Shown: positions 36,099 through 45,567, counted from the stretch's first letter. The stretch is 64,000 bases of DNA from Burkholderia cepacia (GCF_001718835.1 NZ_CP013444.1:2170001-2234000), one strand, 5' to 3'. Notes: generated by a model not told the origin, from the sequence alone. Made by a program: numbers and translations.

Positions 36099-37451
36099 AT
36101 GAGCACCGACACCTCGACCATCACGACCTGCCCTGTCCGCAAGCGTCTGGCCTTGCGCCGCAAATACTGGATGTTGCCGGATGCCGGCGTCAATCATTGG
36201 CTGGACATTCAGCGCGACCCGTTGAAGTGGCTGGCCGACATGCACCGGACCTCGCCCGATCTCGCGAGCCTGCGGATGGGTGTGAAGCAGCTCTGGTGCC
36301 TGTTTCATCCCGACGCGATCCGTGAACTGATGGTCTCCCATCGCGCCGACCTGCGCCGTTGGGAACCCAGCCTGTGCATCATGCGCCAGTGGAACGGGTC
36401 CAGTTTCATGATGAAGGAAGGCGAAGCGGCACGTCGTCAGCGCCAGACGGTGCGCCCGCATATTCAGTCGCCGGCAGTACCAGAGATTCAGCGCATCGCC
36501 CGACACTGGTCGGCGCGGATCGTGCCGGGCCAGGTGGTCGACCTGGATCTGGAAATGGCCGCCTACAGCGTCACGCTGGCCGGCCATGCGTTGTTCGACA
36601 TCGATCTTGGTCCGAATGCGGTAACCATTGCGAAGGCCGTGCGCATCCTGTCGCGCGTCGCCTTGCTCGAATCCAGCACGGGGCTGCCCCTTGGCCACTG
36701 GTTTCCCAGCAAGATGTGCCCGCGCAAGCGCTGGGCCCTCCGCATGATGCGTGCGCAGATCGAGCAGGTCGCACAAGAATCGCAACGCCCGCTGGCCATG
36801 CATCGCGACGACCTCGCGACGCTGCTGATGGCCTCGCACCAGGCCACCGGCGCAACGCTGGCCTGGGCGCAACTGCTGCTGGCCCGCCATCCGGAGGTGC
36901 TGGCCGCGCTACGCACGGAGCTCGCCACGATAGACTGGTCCGGCGTGAATCAATTGCAGGACCTGCACCGGGCTCCGTTGCTGCGCGCCGTGATCCAGGA
37001 AACCCTGCGCCTGTATCCGCCGGCTTATGCGCTGGTGCCGCGCCAGCTGTCGCGCGCCATGACCGTGTCGGGAACCCCGCTCAGGCGCGGCGATATCGTG
37101 ATGATTTCGAGCTGGATCACGCATCGCGACGCACGCTGGTTTCCCGAGCCCGAGGCGTTCCGGCCCGAGCGATTCCTGGAAGCCCCGACCTGGCCGCAGG
37201 GTGCGTATTTTCCATTTGGCGTCGGCGATCGAGCCTGCCCCGGCACCGGAATGGCCATGATGGACCTGGCCGTATCGCTGGCTTACTGGATCGAGCACTG
37301 GGACATGACGATCGTGGGGCCGGCGACCCCGCAAGGCTGGTTCTCCCTTCGCCCCAAGAATGCCCACGTGCGCCTGGAACCGCGCATGCGTGCCGATCGC
37401 GGGCCGAACGAGACGCCGCGTCGCCAGGGCATCGACGGCGGGGCCATTTGA
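36099..37451 (+). CDS. cytochrome P450 with altered I-helix
   Basis: 450 residues. Haem-binding signature YFPFGVGDRACPGTGM with the Cys ligand at residue 380, the ExxR pair in VIQETLRLYPP and the PERF-like FRPERF. The I-helix reads LLMASHQATGATLAWA, where the usual AG(G/H)(E/D)TT has become ASHQAT, so the acid-alcohol pair that delivers protons during oxygen activation is replaced by Gln-Ala. The fold is otherwise complete and no frameshift is present. No ferredoxin or reductase gene is adjacent. Codon use is a little less GC-biased than in neighbours, hinting at transfer. Substrate unknown. Confidence 0.9.
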   Translation: MSTDTSTITTCPVRKRLALRRKYWMLPDAGVNHWLDIQRDPLKWLADMHRTSPDLASLRMGVKQLWCLFHPDAIRELMVSHRADLRRWEPSLCIMRQWNGSSFMMKEGEAARRQRQTVRPHIQSPAVPEIQRIARHWSARIVPGQVVDLDLEMAAYSVTLAGHALFDIDLGPNAVTIAKAVRILSRVALLESSTGLPLGHWFPSKMCPRKRWALRMMRAQIEQVAQESQRPLAMHRDDLATLLMASHQATGATLAWAQLLLARHPEVLAALRTELATIDWSGVNQLQDLHRAPLLRAVIQETLRLYPPAYALVPRQLSRAMTVSGTPLRRGDIVMISSWITHRDARWFPEPEAFRPERFLEAPTWPQGAYFPFGVGDRACPGTGMAMMDLAVSLAYWIEHWDMTIVGPATPQGWFSLRPKNAHVRLEPRMRADRGPNETPRRQGIDGGAI

Positions 37452-37604
37452 TCGTTCCTGCATCCTGTTCCCGCCGGTAACGAGCACCGGCGCAACGGCC
37501 TCCGCACAAACCCGCGCATCCATGTTACGAATCGCCGTTTCCTGCGTAAAATGGCCGGCAACCTGCCACGCAATGCAGTGCAGACCGATCTTTCGGGGGA
37601 ACGC

Positions 37605-38720
37605 ATGTCCGCGCACGCCAGAAGGCCGCTGGTATCGCTCGTCGTACCGTTTCATGACGAAGACGAAGCGATCGGCGCATTCTTCGCCGCCACGCTGCCG
37701 ATTCTCGATTCGATCGAATCGGTCCGCTTCGAGATCGTCTGCATCAACGACGGCAGCCGCGACGACACGCTGGACAGGCTGATCGACGTCGCGGCCGGCG
37801 ACCCGCGCGTGCGCATCGTCGATCTCACCCGGCGCTTCGGCAAGGAGGCCGCGCTCACCGCCGGCATCGACGAGGCCGCCGGCACCGCCGTGATCCTGAT
37901 CGATGCCGACCTGCAGGATCCACCCTCACTGATCCCCGCGATGGTCGAACGCTGGCTCGCCGGCGCCGAGGTCGTCGCCGCCAGGCGCACCGACCGCATG
38001 TGCGATCCGCTGATGCAGCGCGTGGCCGCCGCGCTCTACTACCGCGTGCACAACCGCCTCTCCGAAGTCGAAATGCCCGAGAACGTCGGCGATTTCCGGC
38101 TGATGGACCGCCAGGTCGTCGACGCGCTGCGCGCGCTGCCCGAGCGGCGGCGCTTCATGAAAGGCCTGTTCGCGTGGGTCGGCTATCGCACCGAGATCAT
38201 CGAATACACGCGTGCGCCACGCAGCGGCGGCCGCTCGAAATTCTCCGGATGGCGGCGCTGGAACTTCGCGCTCGAAGGCATCACGAGCTTCAGCACCGTG
38301 CCGCTGCGCGTATGGACCTACATCGGCCTCGCGTTCGCGCTGCTGGCGCTCGCGTACGGCGGGTTCATCGTCATGCGCACCCTGCTGTTCGGCAACCCCG
38401 TGCACGGCTACGCGTCGCTCATCTCCGTGATGCTGTTCGTCGGCGGCATCCAGCTGATCGGCATCGGCGTGATCGGCGAATACCTCGGCCGCATCTATCA
38501 CGAGTCGAAGCAGCGCCCCGTCTATCTCGTGCGCCGCCGCTACGGCGCCGACAGCCACGCGGACGCGCCGCCCGAGCGTCACGGCCACGTGCATCCGGCG
38601 TCGAAGCTGCTGCAGTTTCCGGTCAAGCGGACCGCGGCCCAGCGCGCGGCCGCCCCGCGCCGCCGGCCGGCCGCGCCGGCGACGGCCGGTCACGCCGCCC
38701 GGAAGCTCTCGGCCAAATAG
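37605..38720 (+). CDS. GT2 polyprenyl-phosphate glycosyltransferase (GtrB/DPM1-like)
   Basis: 371 residues. The GT2 domain (about 8-230) starts PLVSLVVPFHDEDEAIGAFF, holds the acidic motif VILIDADLQDPP, and keeps the usual GDFRLMDRQVVDAL. Two membrane segments follow (about 245-310), as in GtrB-type enzymes that move a sugar from a nucleotide to undecaprenyl phosphate. A basic low-complexity tail of about 50 residues is unusual for the family. GGGGGAAC precedes the ATG at 37605. Its stop is 17 bases before the GT87 gene, so both form an operon: lipid-linked sugar donor plus transferase. Confidence 0.88.
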   Translation: MSAHARRPLVSLVVPFHDEDEAIGAFFAATLPILDSIESVRFEIVCINDGSRDDTLDRLIDVAAGDPRVRIVDLTRRFGKEAALTAGIDEAAGTAVILIDADLQDPPSLIPAMVERWLAGAEVVAARRTDRMCDPLMQRVAAALYYRVHNRLSEVEMPENVGDFRLMDRQVVDALRALPERRRFMKGLFAWVGYRTEIIEYTRAPRSGGRSKFSGWRRWNFALEGITSFSTVPLRVWTYIGLAFALLALAYGGFIVMRTLLFGNPVHGYASLISVMLFVGGIQLIGIGVIGEYLGRIYHESKQRPVYLVRRRYGADSHADAPPERHGHVHPASKLLQFPVKRTAAQRAAAPRRRPAAPATAGHAARKLSAK

Positions 38721-38737
38721 GAACCCCGCAAGCCCGC

Positions 38738-40012
38738 ATGCCGCCCATGGACATCCCCCGACAATCGGCGCAAGCGGCGAACCGCCCCGTGCGCGCCTGG
38801 CTGACGCCCGCGCGGGTCGTCGCATACAGCGCGTTCGTACTGGCGTTCTACGCGATCTTCCTGTCGATCTGGGCGTGGGTCGTGCATCACGGGCCCGTCG
38901 CGTCGCGCCCGGGCCCCGACTACGCGGTGTTCTGGACGGCGTCGTACGTGATGCTGCATGGCGACCCGTCGCAGGCCTACGATTTTCCGACCTTCTCGCG
39001 GATGTCGGCCCGGATGTTCCCGCATTTCCACCGCGAGGGCTTTCTCGCGTGGCTGTATCCGCCCACCAACCTGCTGCTCGTGGCGCCGCTGGCGCTGCTG
39101 CCTTATGCGATCGGCTATCCGCTGTTCGTCGCGTTCGGCGTCGCGCTGCTCGGGGCCGCCGTCTGGCGCGTGTCCGGGCTCGCCGCGATTCCCGGCGCCG
39201 GCCCCCGCATGAAGCGCGTCGGCGGGTTCGCACTGGTCGCCGCCCCGTGCGTGTTCGTCACCGGGATGTTCGGGCAAAACGCGTTCCTGACCGCGTCGTG
39301 CGCGGCGCTGGCCGTCTGCTGGGCGGACCGCCGGCCGATGTGGGCCGGCCTCTGCATCGGCCTGCTGTCGGCCAAGCCGCAACTGGCGCTGCTGTTCCCG
39401 TTCGTGCTGGTCGCCACGCGCGCATGGCGCACGCTCGCGTGGGCCGCGCTCGCGACGACCGGCTTCGCCGCGCTGAGCGTGCTGGTGTGCGGCGTCGAAT
39501 CGCTGCGCCTGTTCGTGGCCAGCACGGGGCTCGCCCGCGCGCTGATCCTCGAGCACGGCATCGTGTTCTGGTTCGCGTCGCCGACGCCGTTCGCGGCGTT
39601 TCGTCTCGCCGGCCTGCCGGTTGCGGCCGCGTATGCCGCGCAGGCGTGCATCGCGGCGCTGGCGATCGCCGCCGCCTGCATCGTGTGGACGCGCTCGCGC
39701 GACCCGCGCCTGCGCGCCGCGGTGCTGGCGGTCGCGACGCTCGCGGCAAACCCGTACGTGTGGCACTACGAGCTCGCGTGGCTCGGCATCGCGATCGCGT
39801 GCATGCTGGCGACCGGCTGGCAGGACGGCTGGCAGCGCGGCGAGCAGGCCATGATCGCGCTGATGTGGGCGCTGCCGCTGTACGAATACCTGAACCCGGT
39901 GTTCCACGCGCCGCAGATCGGCCCGGCCGTGACGCTGTTCGCGCTGCTCATGCTGCTGCGCCGCGCGCAGCCCGCTTACAACGCGAGCCTCGGCGGCGAA
40001 TACACGCCGTAA
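38738..40012 (+). CDS. GT87-type (DUF2029) membrane glycosyltransferase
   Basis: 424 residues with about ten membrane segments. The first periplasmic loop contains GPDYAVFWTASYVMLHGDPSQAYD, an acidic patch typical of GT-C enzymes of the GT87/DUF2029 group (PimE-type), followed by LYPPTNLLLVAPLALLPY. These use polyprenyl-phosphate sugars on the outer side of the membrane. Together with the GT2 gene it could decorate a glycan, a lipid or a surface protein. The stop overlaps the tadG stop on the opposite strand by 37 bases. A second ATG nine bases later is an equal candidate start. Confidence 0.82.
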   Translation: MPPMDIPRQSAQAANRPVRAWLTPARVVAYSAFVLAFYAIFLSIWAWVVHHGPVASRPGPDYAVFWTASYVMLHGDPSQAYDFPTFSRMSARMFPHFHREGFLAWLYPPTNLLLVAPLALLPYAIGYPLFVAFGVALLGAAVWRVSGLAAIPGAGPRMKRVGGFALVAAPCVFVTGMFGQNAFLTASCAALAVCWADRRPMWAGLCIGLLSAKPQLALLFPFVLVATRAWRTLAWAALATTGFAALSVLVCGVESLRLFVASTGLARALILEHGIVFWFASPTPFAAFRLAGLPVAAAYAAQACIAALAIAAACIVWTRSRDPRLRAAVLAVATLAANPYVWHYELAWLGIAIACMLATGWQDGWQRGEQAMIALMWALPLYEYLNPVFHAPQIGPAVTLFALLMLLRRAQPAYNASLGGEYTP

Positions 40013-41013
40013 TACGGCCCGACGCCGCTCGCGACGCCGGTCATCTTCACGCCGGCGACGAAGTGGCCCTGGATGTACTTGTACGTGCCGCCGAGCGACA
40101 CGTCGATATGGAACGGCGCGAACGCGACGATCGGCACGGCGGTGCTGGTCGCGGTCTGCGTGACGACCGGCAGCACCACCGTCGCGCCGACCGGCACCGA
40201 CGTATAGAGCGTCGCCTTCACGCCGGTCGCGAGATTGATGCTGTCGCCGATGTTGAGCGCCGCCGGGTTGCCGGTCACCATCAGGTTGCCCATCGTCGTC
40301 GTGTCGGTCGCGGTCGACTGGAACGAGGTCCACTGCCCGCCCACGCACGATGCGCCGTAGGTCTGGCCGTTCGTGATCGAGAACTCATACGGCTGGCCGG
40401 TCAGCGGATTGATCAGCGGCTGGTTGGTCGCCGCGTTCCAGTACAGGTTGTACACGCACTGGTCGATCGCGACCGGAAACAGTGCGCCGGCCGCCACCCC
40501 GCCCGGCGCCGCCAGCACCGCCACCGCGGTCGCGCTGCCGGAGGCGCCGGGGATCCCCAGCAGCCCGCCGAGCAGCAGCGGAATCGAGCCGCCGTTCACG
40601 CCCGGCGCGCGCGACACGGTGACCTGCACCGCCGGCACGTCGTAGGTGCCGGGCGTGATGGTCGCCGCCTGCATCGTCGCGGGGCTGCGCCCCAGGTTCC
40701 AGTAGCCGGCGGCGACCGTGCCGGTCGACAGCGCCGCGCCGGCCGCCGAGTTCTGCGCGATCACGCCGTTCGCCGCCGGCGCGGCCTGCGACCAGTTCAC
40801 CGCGCCGCCGCTCGACGACATCATCGCATCGGCCCCCGCGAGCGCGGCCGCGTCGGCCGCGTTCTGCAACTGGTTGTTCACCGTGACCACCCACGCGATG
40901 TCGATCGCCAGCGCGCCGAACGACAGCAGCGGGATCAGGAACATCAGGAAGAACAGCGCGACCGAACCGCGCTGCCGCGCGGATGCGGGTTCGTCGCGGC
41001 CCGCGTCATTCAT
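39976..41013 (-). CDS. tadG: TadG-type pilus assembly protein
   Basis: 345 residues. Short basic start, one membrane segment (GSVALFFLMFLIPLLSFGALAIDI), then a Tad-type ectodomain beginning NNQLQNAADAAALAGADAM, which is the standard TadE/G-like signature, and a Gly/Ser/Thr-rich remainder. TadG proteins are minor pilin-like or assembly factors of Flp pili. It is the last gene of the locus; its start overlaps the tadE stop by eight bases, and its stop overlaps the end of the GT87 gene on the other strand. Confidence 0.88.
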   Translation of the reverse strand: MNDAGRDEPASARQRGSVALFFLMFLIPLLSFGALAIDIAWVVTVNNQLQNAADAAALAGADAMMSSSGGAVNWSQAAPAANGVIAQNSAAGAALSTGTVAAGYWNLGRSPATMQAATITPGTYDVPAVQVTVSRAPGVNGGSIPLLLGGLLGIPGASGSATAVAVLAAPGGVAAGALFPVAIDQCVYNLYWNAATNQPLINPLTGQPYEFSITNGQTYGASCVGGQWTSFQSTATDTTTMGNLMVTGNPAALNIGDSINLATGVKATLYTSVPVGATVVLPVVTQTATSTAVPIVAFAPFHIDVSLGGTYKYIQGHFVAGVKMTGVASGVGPYYGVYSPPRLAL

Positions 41014-41434
41014 AGAGCATCACCGAAGTCGCCGAAACCGTCACCGGGCCGGTGAGCGCGCTGAACGCGGAACCCAGCACGAGCCCCGTATACGTGTAGG
41101 TCACCGTCACCGTCAGCGCGGTGCCCGACGTCGTGCCGTTCGCCTGCGTCACGGTCACCGCCGGTGTGGTCGCGGTGCCGCCGGTGATCAGGCTGTTCTG
41201 CGTGTAGTTGAGCGCGACGTTGGCGACCTGCGTCGTGGTCAGCATCGGCACGCGCAGCACGACGCCGGCCCGCGCCGCCTCGCGGCTCGCGTTCGTGATG
41301 ACGGCCTTGTCGCACAGGATCAGGCTCGTGTCGATGATGCCGATCAGCACCATCAGCAGAAACGGCAGCATCAGCACGAATTCGAGGGACACGACGCCGC
41401 GTGCGCGGCGGGCGCCGGTCGCCCCGCGTGTCAT
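41006..41434 (-). CDS. tadE: TadE-type pseudopilin
   Basis: 142 residues. GVVSLEFVLMLPFLLMVLIGIIDTSLILCDKAVITNASREAARAG is, in pieces, the classic TadE start, with the conserved Glu at position 5 of the processed chain, a hydrophobic helix, and the NASREAARAG turn. TadV-type peptidase should process it after the Gly before VVSLE. The ectodomain is Thr-rich strands. The start overlaps the tadD stop by four bases. Confidence 0.9.
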   Translation of the reverse strand: MTRGATGARRARGVVSLEFVLMLPFLLMVLIGIIDTSLILCDKAVITNASREAARAGVVLRVPMLTTTQVANVALNYTQNSLITGGTATTPAVTVTQANGTTSGTALTVTVTYTYTGLVLGSAFSALTGPVTVSATSVMLYE

Positions 41435-42261
41435 GGCGCGGCTTCCGCGTCCGGCTGCGCGAGCGCCGGCCGCGCGCCTCCCGCGCTCCCGCGCGACGCG
41501 AGCCGCGCGCGCACCGCCTGGTAGAAGCGCAGGTTGTCGGCGACCGCCGACGCGGGCAAATCCGCGGACAGCAGCTTCTTCGCCGAATCGGTATTGCCGA
41601 GCACGCCGTACGCGAACGCGAGGTTCTGGCGCGCCTGCCACGGCGCGGACGGCAGCCCGGCGACGTCGAGCAGCACGTTCACGCCCTCGCGTGGCCGGTT
41701 GCTCAGCACGAGCGACAGCCCGAGGTCGACGCGCAGCCCCTGCGCGTCCGGGTGCGCGCGCAGCGCGTCGCGATAGACGACCTGCGCATCCGCATGACGC
41801 CCCTGCAGGTCGAGCACGGTGCCGAGCCCTTGCGCCGCGAGCGGATGGTTCGGCTGCGCGGCCAGCAGGTCGCGATAGCGCTGCGCGGCTTCGTCGAGAC
41901 GCCGCTGCCGCAACGCGACGCGCGCGAGCCCGAGCCGCGGCCCGAGCTCCGCGGGCGCCTGCCGCTGCGCCTCGTCGTAGAGGATCCGCGCGCGCTCCAG
42001 GTCGCCCGCGCGATAGTTGACGTCGCCGAGCCCCAGGCGCGCCGCGAGCGATTCGGGATGCTTCGCGAGTACCTTCTCGTACAGCGTCGACGCGAGATCG
42101 ACGTTGCCGCCGGCGAGCGCGCTGTCCGCGATGCGCAGCTCGGCCTGCGGGTCGTCGCTCTTGTGCGACAGCGTCGGCCGCGTCTGGATGCCCGGCGAGC
42201 CGCCGGCCAGCACCGGCAGCACGGCCGCGAGCGCGAACGCGCGTACGACGGATCGTGTCAT
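41431..42261 (-). CDS. tadD: TadD-type TPR lipoprotein-like assembly protein
   Basis: 276 residues. A signal-like start (VVRAFALAAVLPVLAGG, without a lipobox Cys) is followed by about six TPR repeats (for example LAARLGLGDVNYRAGDLERARILYDEA and AAQGLGTVLDLQGRHADAQVVYRDAL). In Tad systems such a protein helps the outer-membrane secretin to assemble. The lack of a Cys means that it may be periplasmic rather than lipid-anchored. The ATG overlaps the tadC stop by four bases. Confidence 0.85.
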   Translation of the reverse strand: MTRSVVRAFALAAVLPVLAGGSPGIQTRPTLSHKSDDPQAELRIADSALAGGNVDLASTLYEKVLAKHPESLAARLGLGDVNYRAGDLERARILYDEAQRQAPAELGPRLGLARVALRQRRLDEAAQRYRDLLAAQPNHPLAAQGLGTVLDLQGRHADAQVVYRDALRAHPDAQGLRVDLGLSLVLSNRPREGVNVLLDVAGLPSAPWQARQNLAFAYGVLGNTDSAKKLLSADLPASAVADNLRFYQAVRARLASRGSAGGARPALAQPDAEAAP

Positions 42262-43205
42262 CTGAATACCTCGAGCAGGCGAATCGCCGCCGGGCCCGCC
42301 GCGATCAGGCCCACCGTCGGCAGGATGAACAGCATCATCGGCAACGTGATCTTCGGCGCCAGCTTCGCGGCCCGTTCCTCGAGCGCGACGATCTGCTCGG
42401 TGCGCTCGGTGCGCGACAGCGTGCGCAGCGCCTGCGTGATCGGCGTGCCGAAGCGCTGCGACTGCGTGAGCGTCGTCGCGAGCGAACGTGCCGACGTGAA
42501 ATCGACGCGCGCCGCGAAATGCGCGAGCGTCGCGGACACGTCGCCGCTCAGCGTGAGCTCGTCCGCGCACACCGTCAGCTCGTCGGCGAGCGGCGGACAG
42601 ATGCGCGACAGTTCGTGCGCGACGCGCCGGATGCCCGACGCGAGGCTGTTGCCGGCCATCGTGCAGATCACCAGCAGGTCGAGCGCGTCCGGAAAGCACG
42701 CGGCGATGAGCCGCCGCCGGCGCCGGATCATCGCGCCGAGCACGTATTCCGGCACGATCACGCCGACCACGAACGCAGCGACCATCGCCAGCGCCCGGAT
42801 CACGAAGTATTCGCCGAAGCGCGGAATCAGCGGGCTGAACGCGATCGCACCGCACGCGAACAGCACGCCGCAGCTCAGCTTGATCCCGATCATCGACGAC
42901 ACCGCGCGGCGCTCGCGAAAGCCCGCGCGCGTCAGCTGCAGGCCGAGCTTCACGCGCTGCATCGGGTCGAGCACCGGCAACCGTTCGCCCAGTTGCGCGA
43001 GCCGGCGCGTCAGGTCCTGGCGAACGCCGCCCGGCTGCAGCCACCCCGTCACGGCTGCCGGCGGGTGCTGCCCGGCAGCCTGCCGCACGCGCGCGGCGAT
43101 CCGCTGGCGGGTGCCGCCGCCGGGTGTGCCGAGCGCCGCCGCGACGCAGGCGAGCAACAGCAGCAACAATTCGAGGCCGCGGGCGGCCAGCATCGACATC
43201 GTCAT
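42258..43205 (-). CDS. tadC: TadC-type inner-membrane platform protein
   Basis: 315 residues. GspF/T2SSF-type domain in the last 160 residues, with the signature CFPDALDLLVICTMAGNSLASGIRRVA and membrane helices at about 110-160 and at the end (MLFILPTVGLIAAGPAAI). With TadB it forms the membrane base under the ATPase. The ATG at 43205 overlaps the tadB stop; two further Met codons follow within four residues. Confidence 0.9.
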   Translation of the reverse strand: MTMSMLAARGLELLLLLLACVAAALGTPGGGTRQRIAARVRQAAGQHPPAAVTGWLQPGGVRQDLTRRLAQLGERLPVLDPMQRVKLGLQLTRAGFRERRAVSSMIGIKLSCGVLFACGAIAFSPLIPRFGEYFVIRALAMVAAFVVGVIVPEYVLGAMIRRRRRLIAACFPDALDLLVICTMAGNSLASGIRRVAHELSRICPPLADELTVCADELTLSGDVSATLAHFAARVDFTSARSLATTLTQSQRFGTPITQALRTLSRTERTEQIVALEERAAKLAPKITLPMMLFILPTVGLIAAGPAAIRLLEVFR

Positions 43206-44179
43206 CGCGCGGTATCCAGTTTCGAGATCTTGCGGATCACCAGCAGGCCGACCGTCAGCAACCCGGCCGCGATCGTCAGCATCGTGTGCCCCGCGTGCGT
43301 CGAGAACAGCAGCATCACGTAGTCGCGGTTCACGAGGAACAGCGCGCCGATCATCACGAACGGCACCGCCGAAATGATGTTCGTCGTGATGCGCCCTTCG
43401 GCGGTCAGCGCGCGGGTCTTCAGGCGGATGTCGCGGCGCGTGCGGATGATGCTCGACAGCTCGTCGAGCGTTTCGCCGAGGCTGCCGCCGGTCTCGCGCT
43501 GCAGCAGCAGGTAGACGGTGAAGAACGAGAAGTCCGCGATCATCAGCCGGTCCGCCGCCTGCGTCAGCACGTCCTTGAGATCCGCGCCGACGCGCAGGCT
43601 GTCGCCCATCGAACGGAACGTCGCACGCACCGGCTCGGCCGCGCCGTCGCCGACCATGCTGATCGCCTGCGTGACCGGAATGCCCGCGCGCACCGCCCGC
43701 ACGATCACGTCGATCGCGTCCGGGAACGCTTCGAGAAAGCGCAGGCGAAAACGCCGGATCAGCGCGAGATAGCTGCTGCGCAGCGCGACGAGCGGCAGCC
43801 CCGCGTAGACGAACGGGCGCACGAACCCCGGCGGCCCGATCAGCTTCACCGCGACGATCGCCGCGACCGCACCGGCGATCGTGCTCGCGACGACGATCCT
43901 CACCCCGCCGTTGCCGCCTACCGCGCGCACCCGCGACACGTAGCGCTGCAGCCATGCGCGCGCCCGGCTCTGCCGGCGCTCGAGGCTCAGCAGCGCGAGG
44001 CCGGAGCCGGCGGCCGCGCCCGCGTCGCCGCCCGCATGCGCCGGCGACAGGCGGCGCATCCGTGCGCGGATGCGCTGCGCCGGCCCGTTGCGCGCGCGCT
44101 CGAGCAGCGACGAGATCGCGAGCCCGATCGCGAGGATCGCCACGAACCCGCCCGCCGCGAACAGGTCGGCGGCCCTCAT
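43202..44179 (-). CDS. tadB: TadB-type inner-membrane platform protein
   Basis: 325 residues. An N-terminal membrane helix (GGFVAILAIGLAISSLL), two more helices at about 95-140, the T2SSF domain (FPDAIDVIVRAVRAGIPVTQAISMVG, FFTVYLLLQRETGGSLGETLDELS) and a final helix. It pairs with TadC. Start/stop overlaps of four bases on both sides show translational coupling. Confidence 0.92.
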   Translation of the reverse strand: MRAADLFAAGGFVAILAIGLAISSLLERARNGPAQRIRARMRRLSPAHAGGDAGAAAGSGLALLSLERRQSRARAWLQRYVSRVRAVGGNGGVRIVVASTIAGAVAAIVAVKLIGPPGFVRPFVYAGLPLVALRSSYLALIRRFRLRFLEAFPDAIDVIVRAVRAGIPVTQAISMVGDGAAEPVRATFRSMGDSLRVGADLKDVLTQAADRLMIADFSFFTVYLLLQRETGGSLGETLDELSSIIRTRRDIRLKTRALTAEGRITTNIISAVPFVMIGALFLVNRDYVMLLFSTHAGHTMLTIAAGLLTVGLLVIRKISKLDTAR

Positions 44180-45567
44180 TGCCGGAATACCTCGGCGAGC
44201 GCATCCTCGACGCCGTAATACGCGGCGCGCGCCGCGAATCCCGGCCGCAACGGCGATGCCTCGAACACGCCCTTCACCGCATCGCGCGTCGTGTCGCCTT
44301 CCTGACGGAACGCGAACAGGTCCTGCGTGATGACCACCTCGCCTTCCATCCCGACGATCTCGGTGATCCGCGTCACGCGCCGCACCCCGTCGCGCATCCG
44401 CTCGATCTGCACGAACAGGTGCACGGCGCTCGCGATCTGGCGGCGGATCGACAGCAGCTGCAGGTTCGCGTTCGCCATCATGACCATGCTCTCGAGCCGG
44501 CTGATCGCGTCGCGCGGCGAATTCGCGTGAATCGTCGTCATCGAGCCGTCGTGCCCCGTGTTCATCGCCTGGAGCACGTCGAACGCCTCGGGGCCGCGAA
44601 TCTCGCCGAGGATGATGCGGTCGGGCCGCATCCGCAGCGCGTTGCGCACGAGATCGCGCTGCGAGATCCCGCCGAGGCCCTCGGTATTTTCCGGGCGCGT
44701 CTCGAGGCTCACGACGTGCGGCTGCAGCAACTGCAGCTCGGCGGCGTCCTCGATCGTCACGATCCGTTCGTGCTGCTCGATATGCTGCGACAGCGCGTTG
44801 AGCAGCGTCGTCTTGCCCGAGCCGGTGCCGCCCGAGATCACGATGTTCAGCCGGCATGCGCACGCGACCTTCAGCACCTGCAGCATCGGGTGCGAGATAT
44901 TGCCCTGCTGAGCCATCCGCGCGAGCGTGATGTCGCGCTTCGCGAACTTGCGGATCGAGATCGACGGGCCGCGCATCGCGATCGGCGGCAGCACGACGTT
45001 CACGCGGCTGCCGTCGGCGAGCCGCGCATCGACCATCGGGCTGCTCTCGTCGACGCGCCGCCCCACCGCCGCCGCGATCCGCTGCGCGACGCTCGCCACG
45101 TGCGCGTCGTCGCGGAACTTCAGCGACGTGAGCTCGAGCCGGCCCGCGCGCTCGACGTACACCTGGTCGGGCCCGTTGACGAGGATGTCGGTGACCGTGT
45201 CGTCGGCCAGCAGCGGCTCGATCGGCCCGACGCCGAACATGTCGTTCAGGATCGCATCGACGATCAGCACCTGCTCGCCGGCCGTGATCTTCAGGCGCTC
45301 GCGCTCGACCGTGTGCGCGGCCACCTGCTCGATGCCCGCGCGCACCTCGTCGCGCGTCTTCATCAGCGCCGCCGACATGTTCATCGACGTGAACACCGCG
45401 TGGCGGATCGCGTCGAACTTGCTCGACCGGATCAGCGCCTCGCGGCTATCGGCCGCCGCGCGGGTCGGCATCGGCGCGGGCGCGGGCGGGCGCGGCGCGT
45501 TGACAGGCTCGGTGCGCTCGGCCGGCACGGGGTCCGCCGGCGGCCGGTTGCGGGTACCGAACGTCAC
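44176..45567 (-). CDS. cpaF: CpaF/TadA pilus ATPase
   Basis: 463 residues. Type II/IV secretion ATPase with Walker A (VISGGTGSGKTTLL), Asp box and Walker B (RPDRIILGEIRG), His box (GSMTTIHANSPRDA) and the N-terminal helical domain. It powers pilin extrusion. The start is taken as the GTG at 45567, because GGAGGAAAGG stands directly before it, and it overlaps the cpaE stop; an ATG at 45603 lies inside cpaE and lacks a site. Confidence 0.93.
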   Translation of the reverse strand: MTFGTRNRPPADPVPAERTEPVNAPRPPAPAPMPTRAAADSREALIRSSKFDAIRHAVFTSMNMSAALMKTRDEVRAGIEQVAAHTVERERLKITAGEQVLIVDAILNDMFGVGPIEPLLADDTVTDILVNGPDQVYVERAGRLELTSLKFRDDAHVASVAQRIAAAVGRRVDESSPMVDARLADGSRVNVVLPPIAMRGPSISIRKFAKRDITLARMAQQGNISHPMLQVLKVACACRLNIVISGGTGSGKTTLLNALSQHIEQHERIVTIEDAAELQLLQPHVVSLETRPENTEGLGGISQRDLVRNALRMRPDRIILGEIRGPEAFDVLQAMNTGHDGSMTTIHANSPRDAISRLESMVMMANANLQLLSIRRQIASAVHLFVQIERMRDGVRRVTRITEIVGMEGEVVITQDLFAFRQEGDTTRDAVKGVFEASPLRPGFAARAAYYGVEDALAEVFRQ

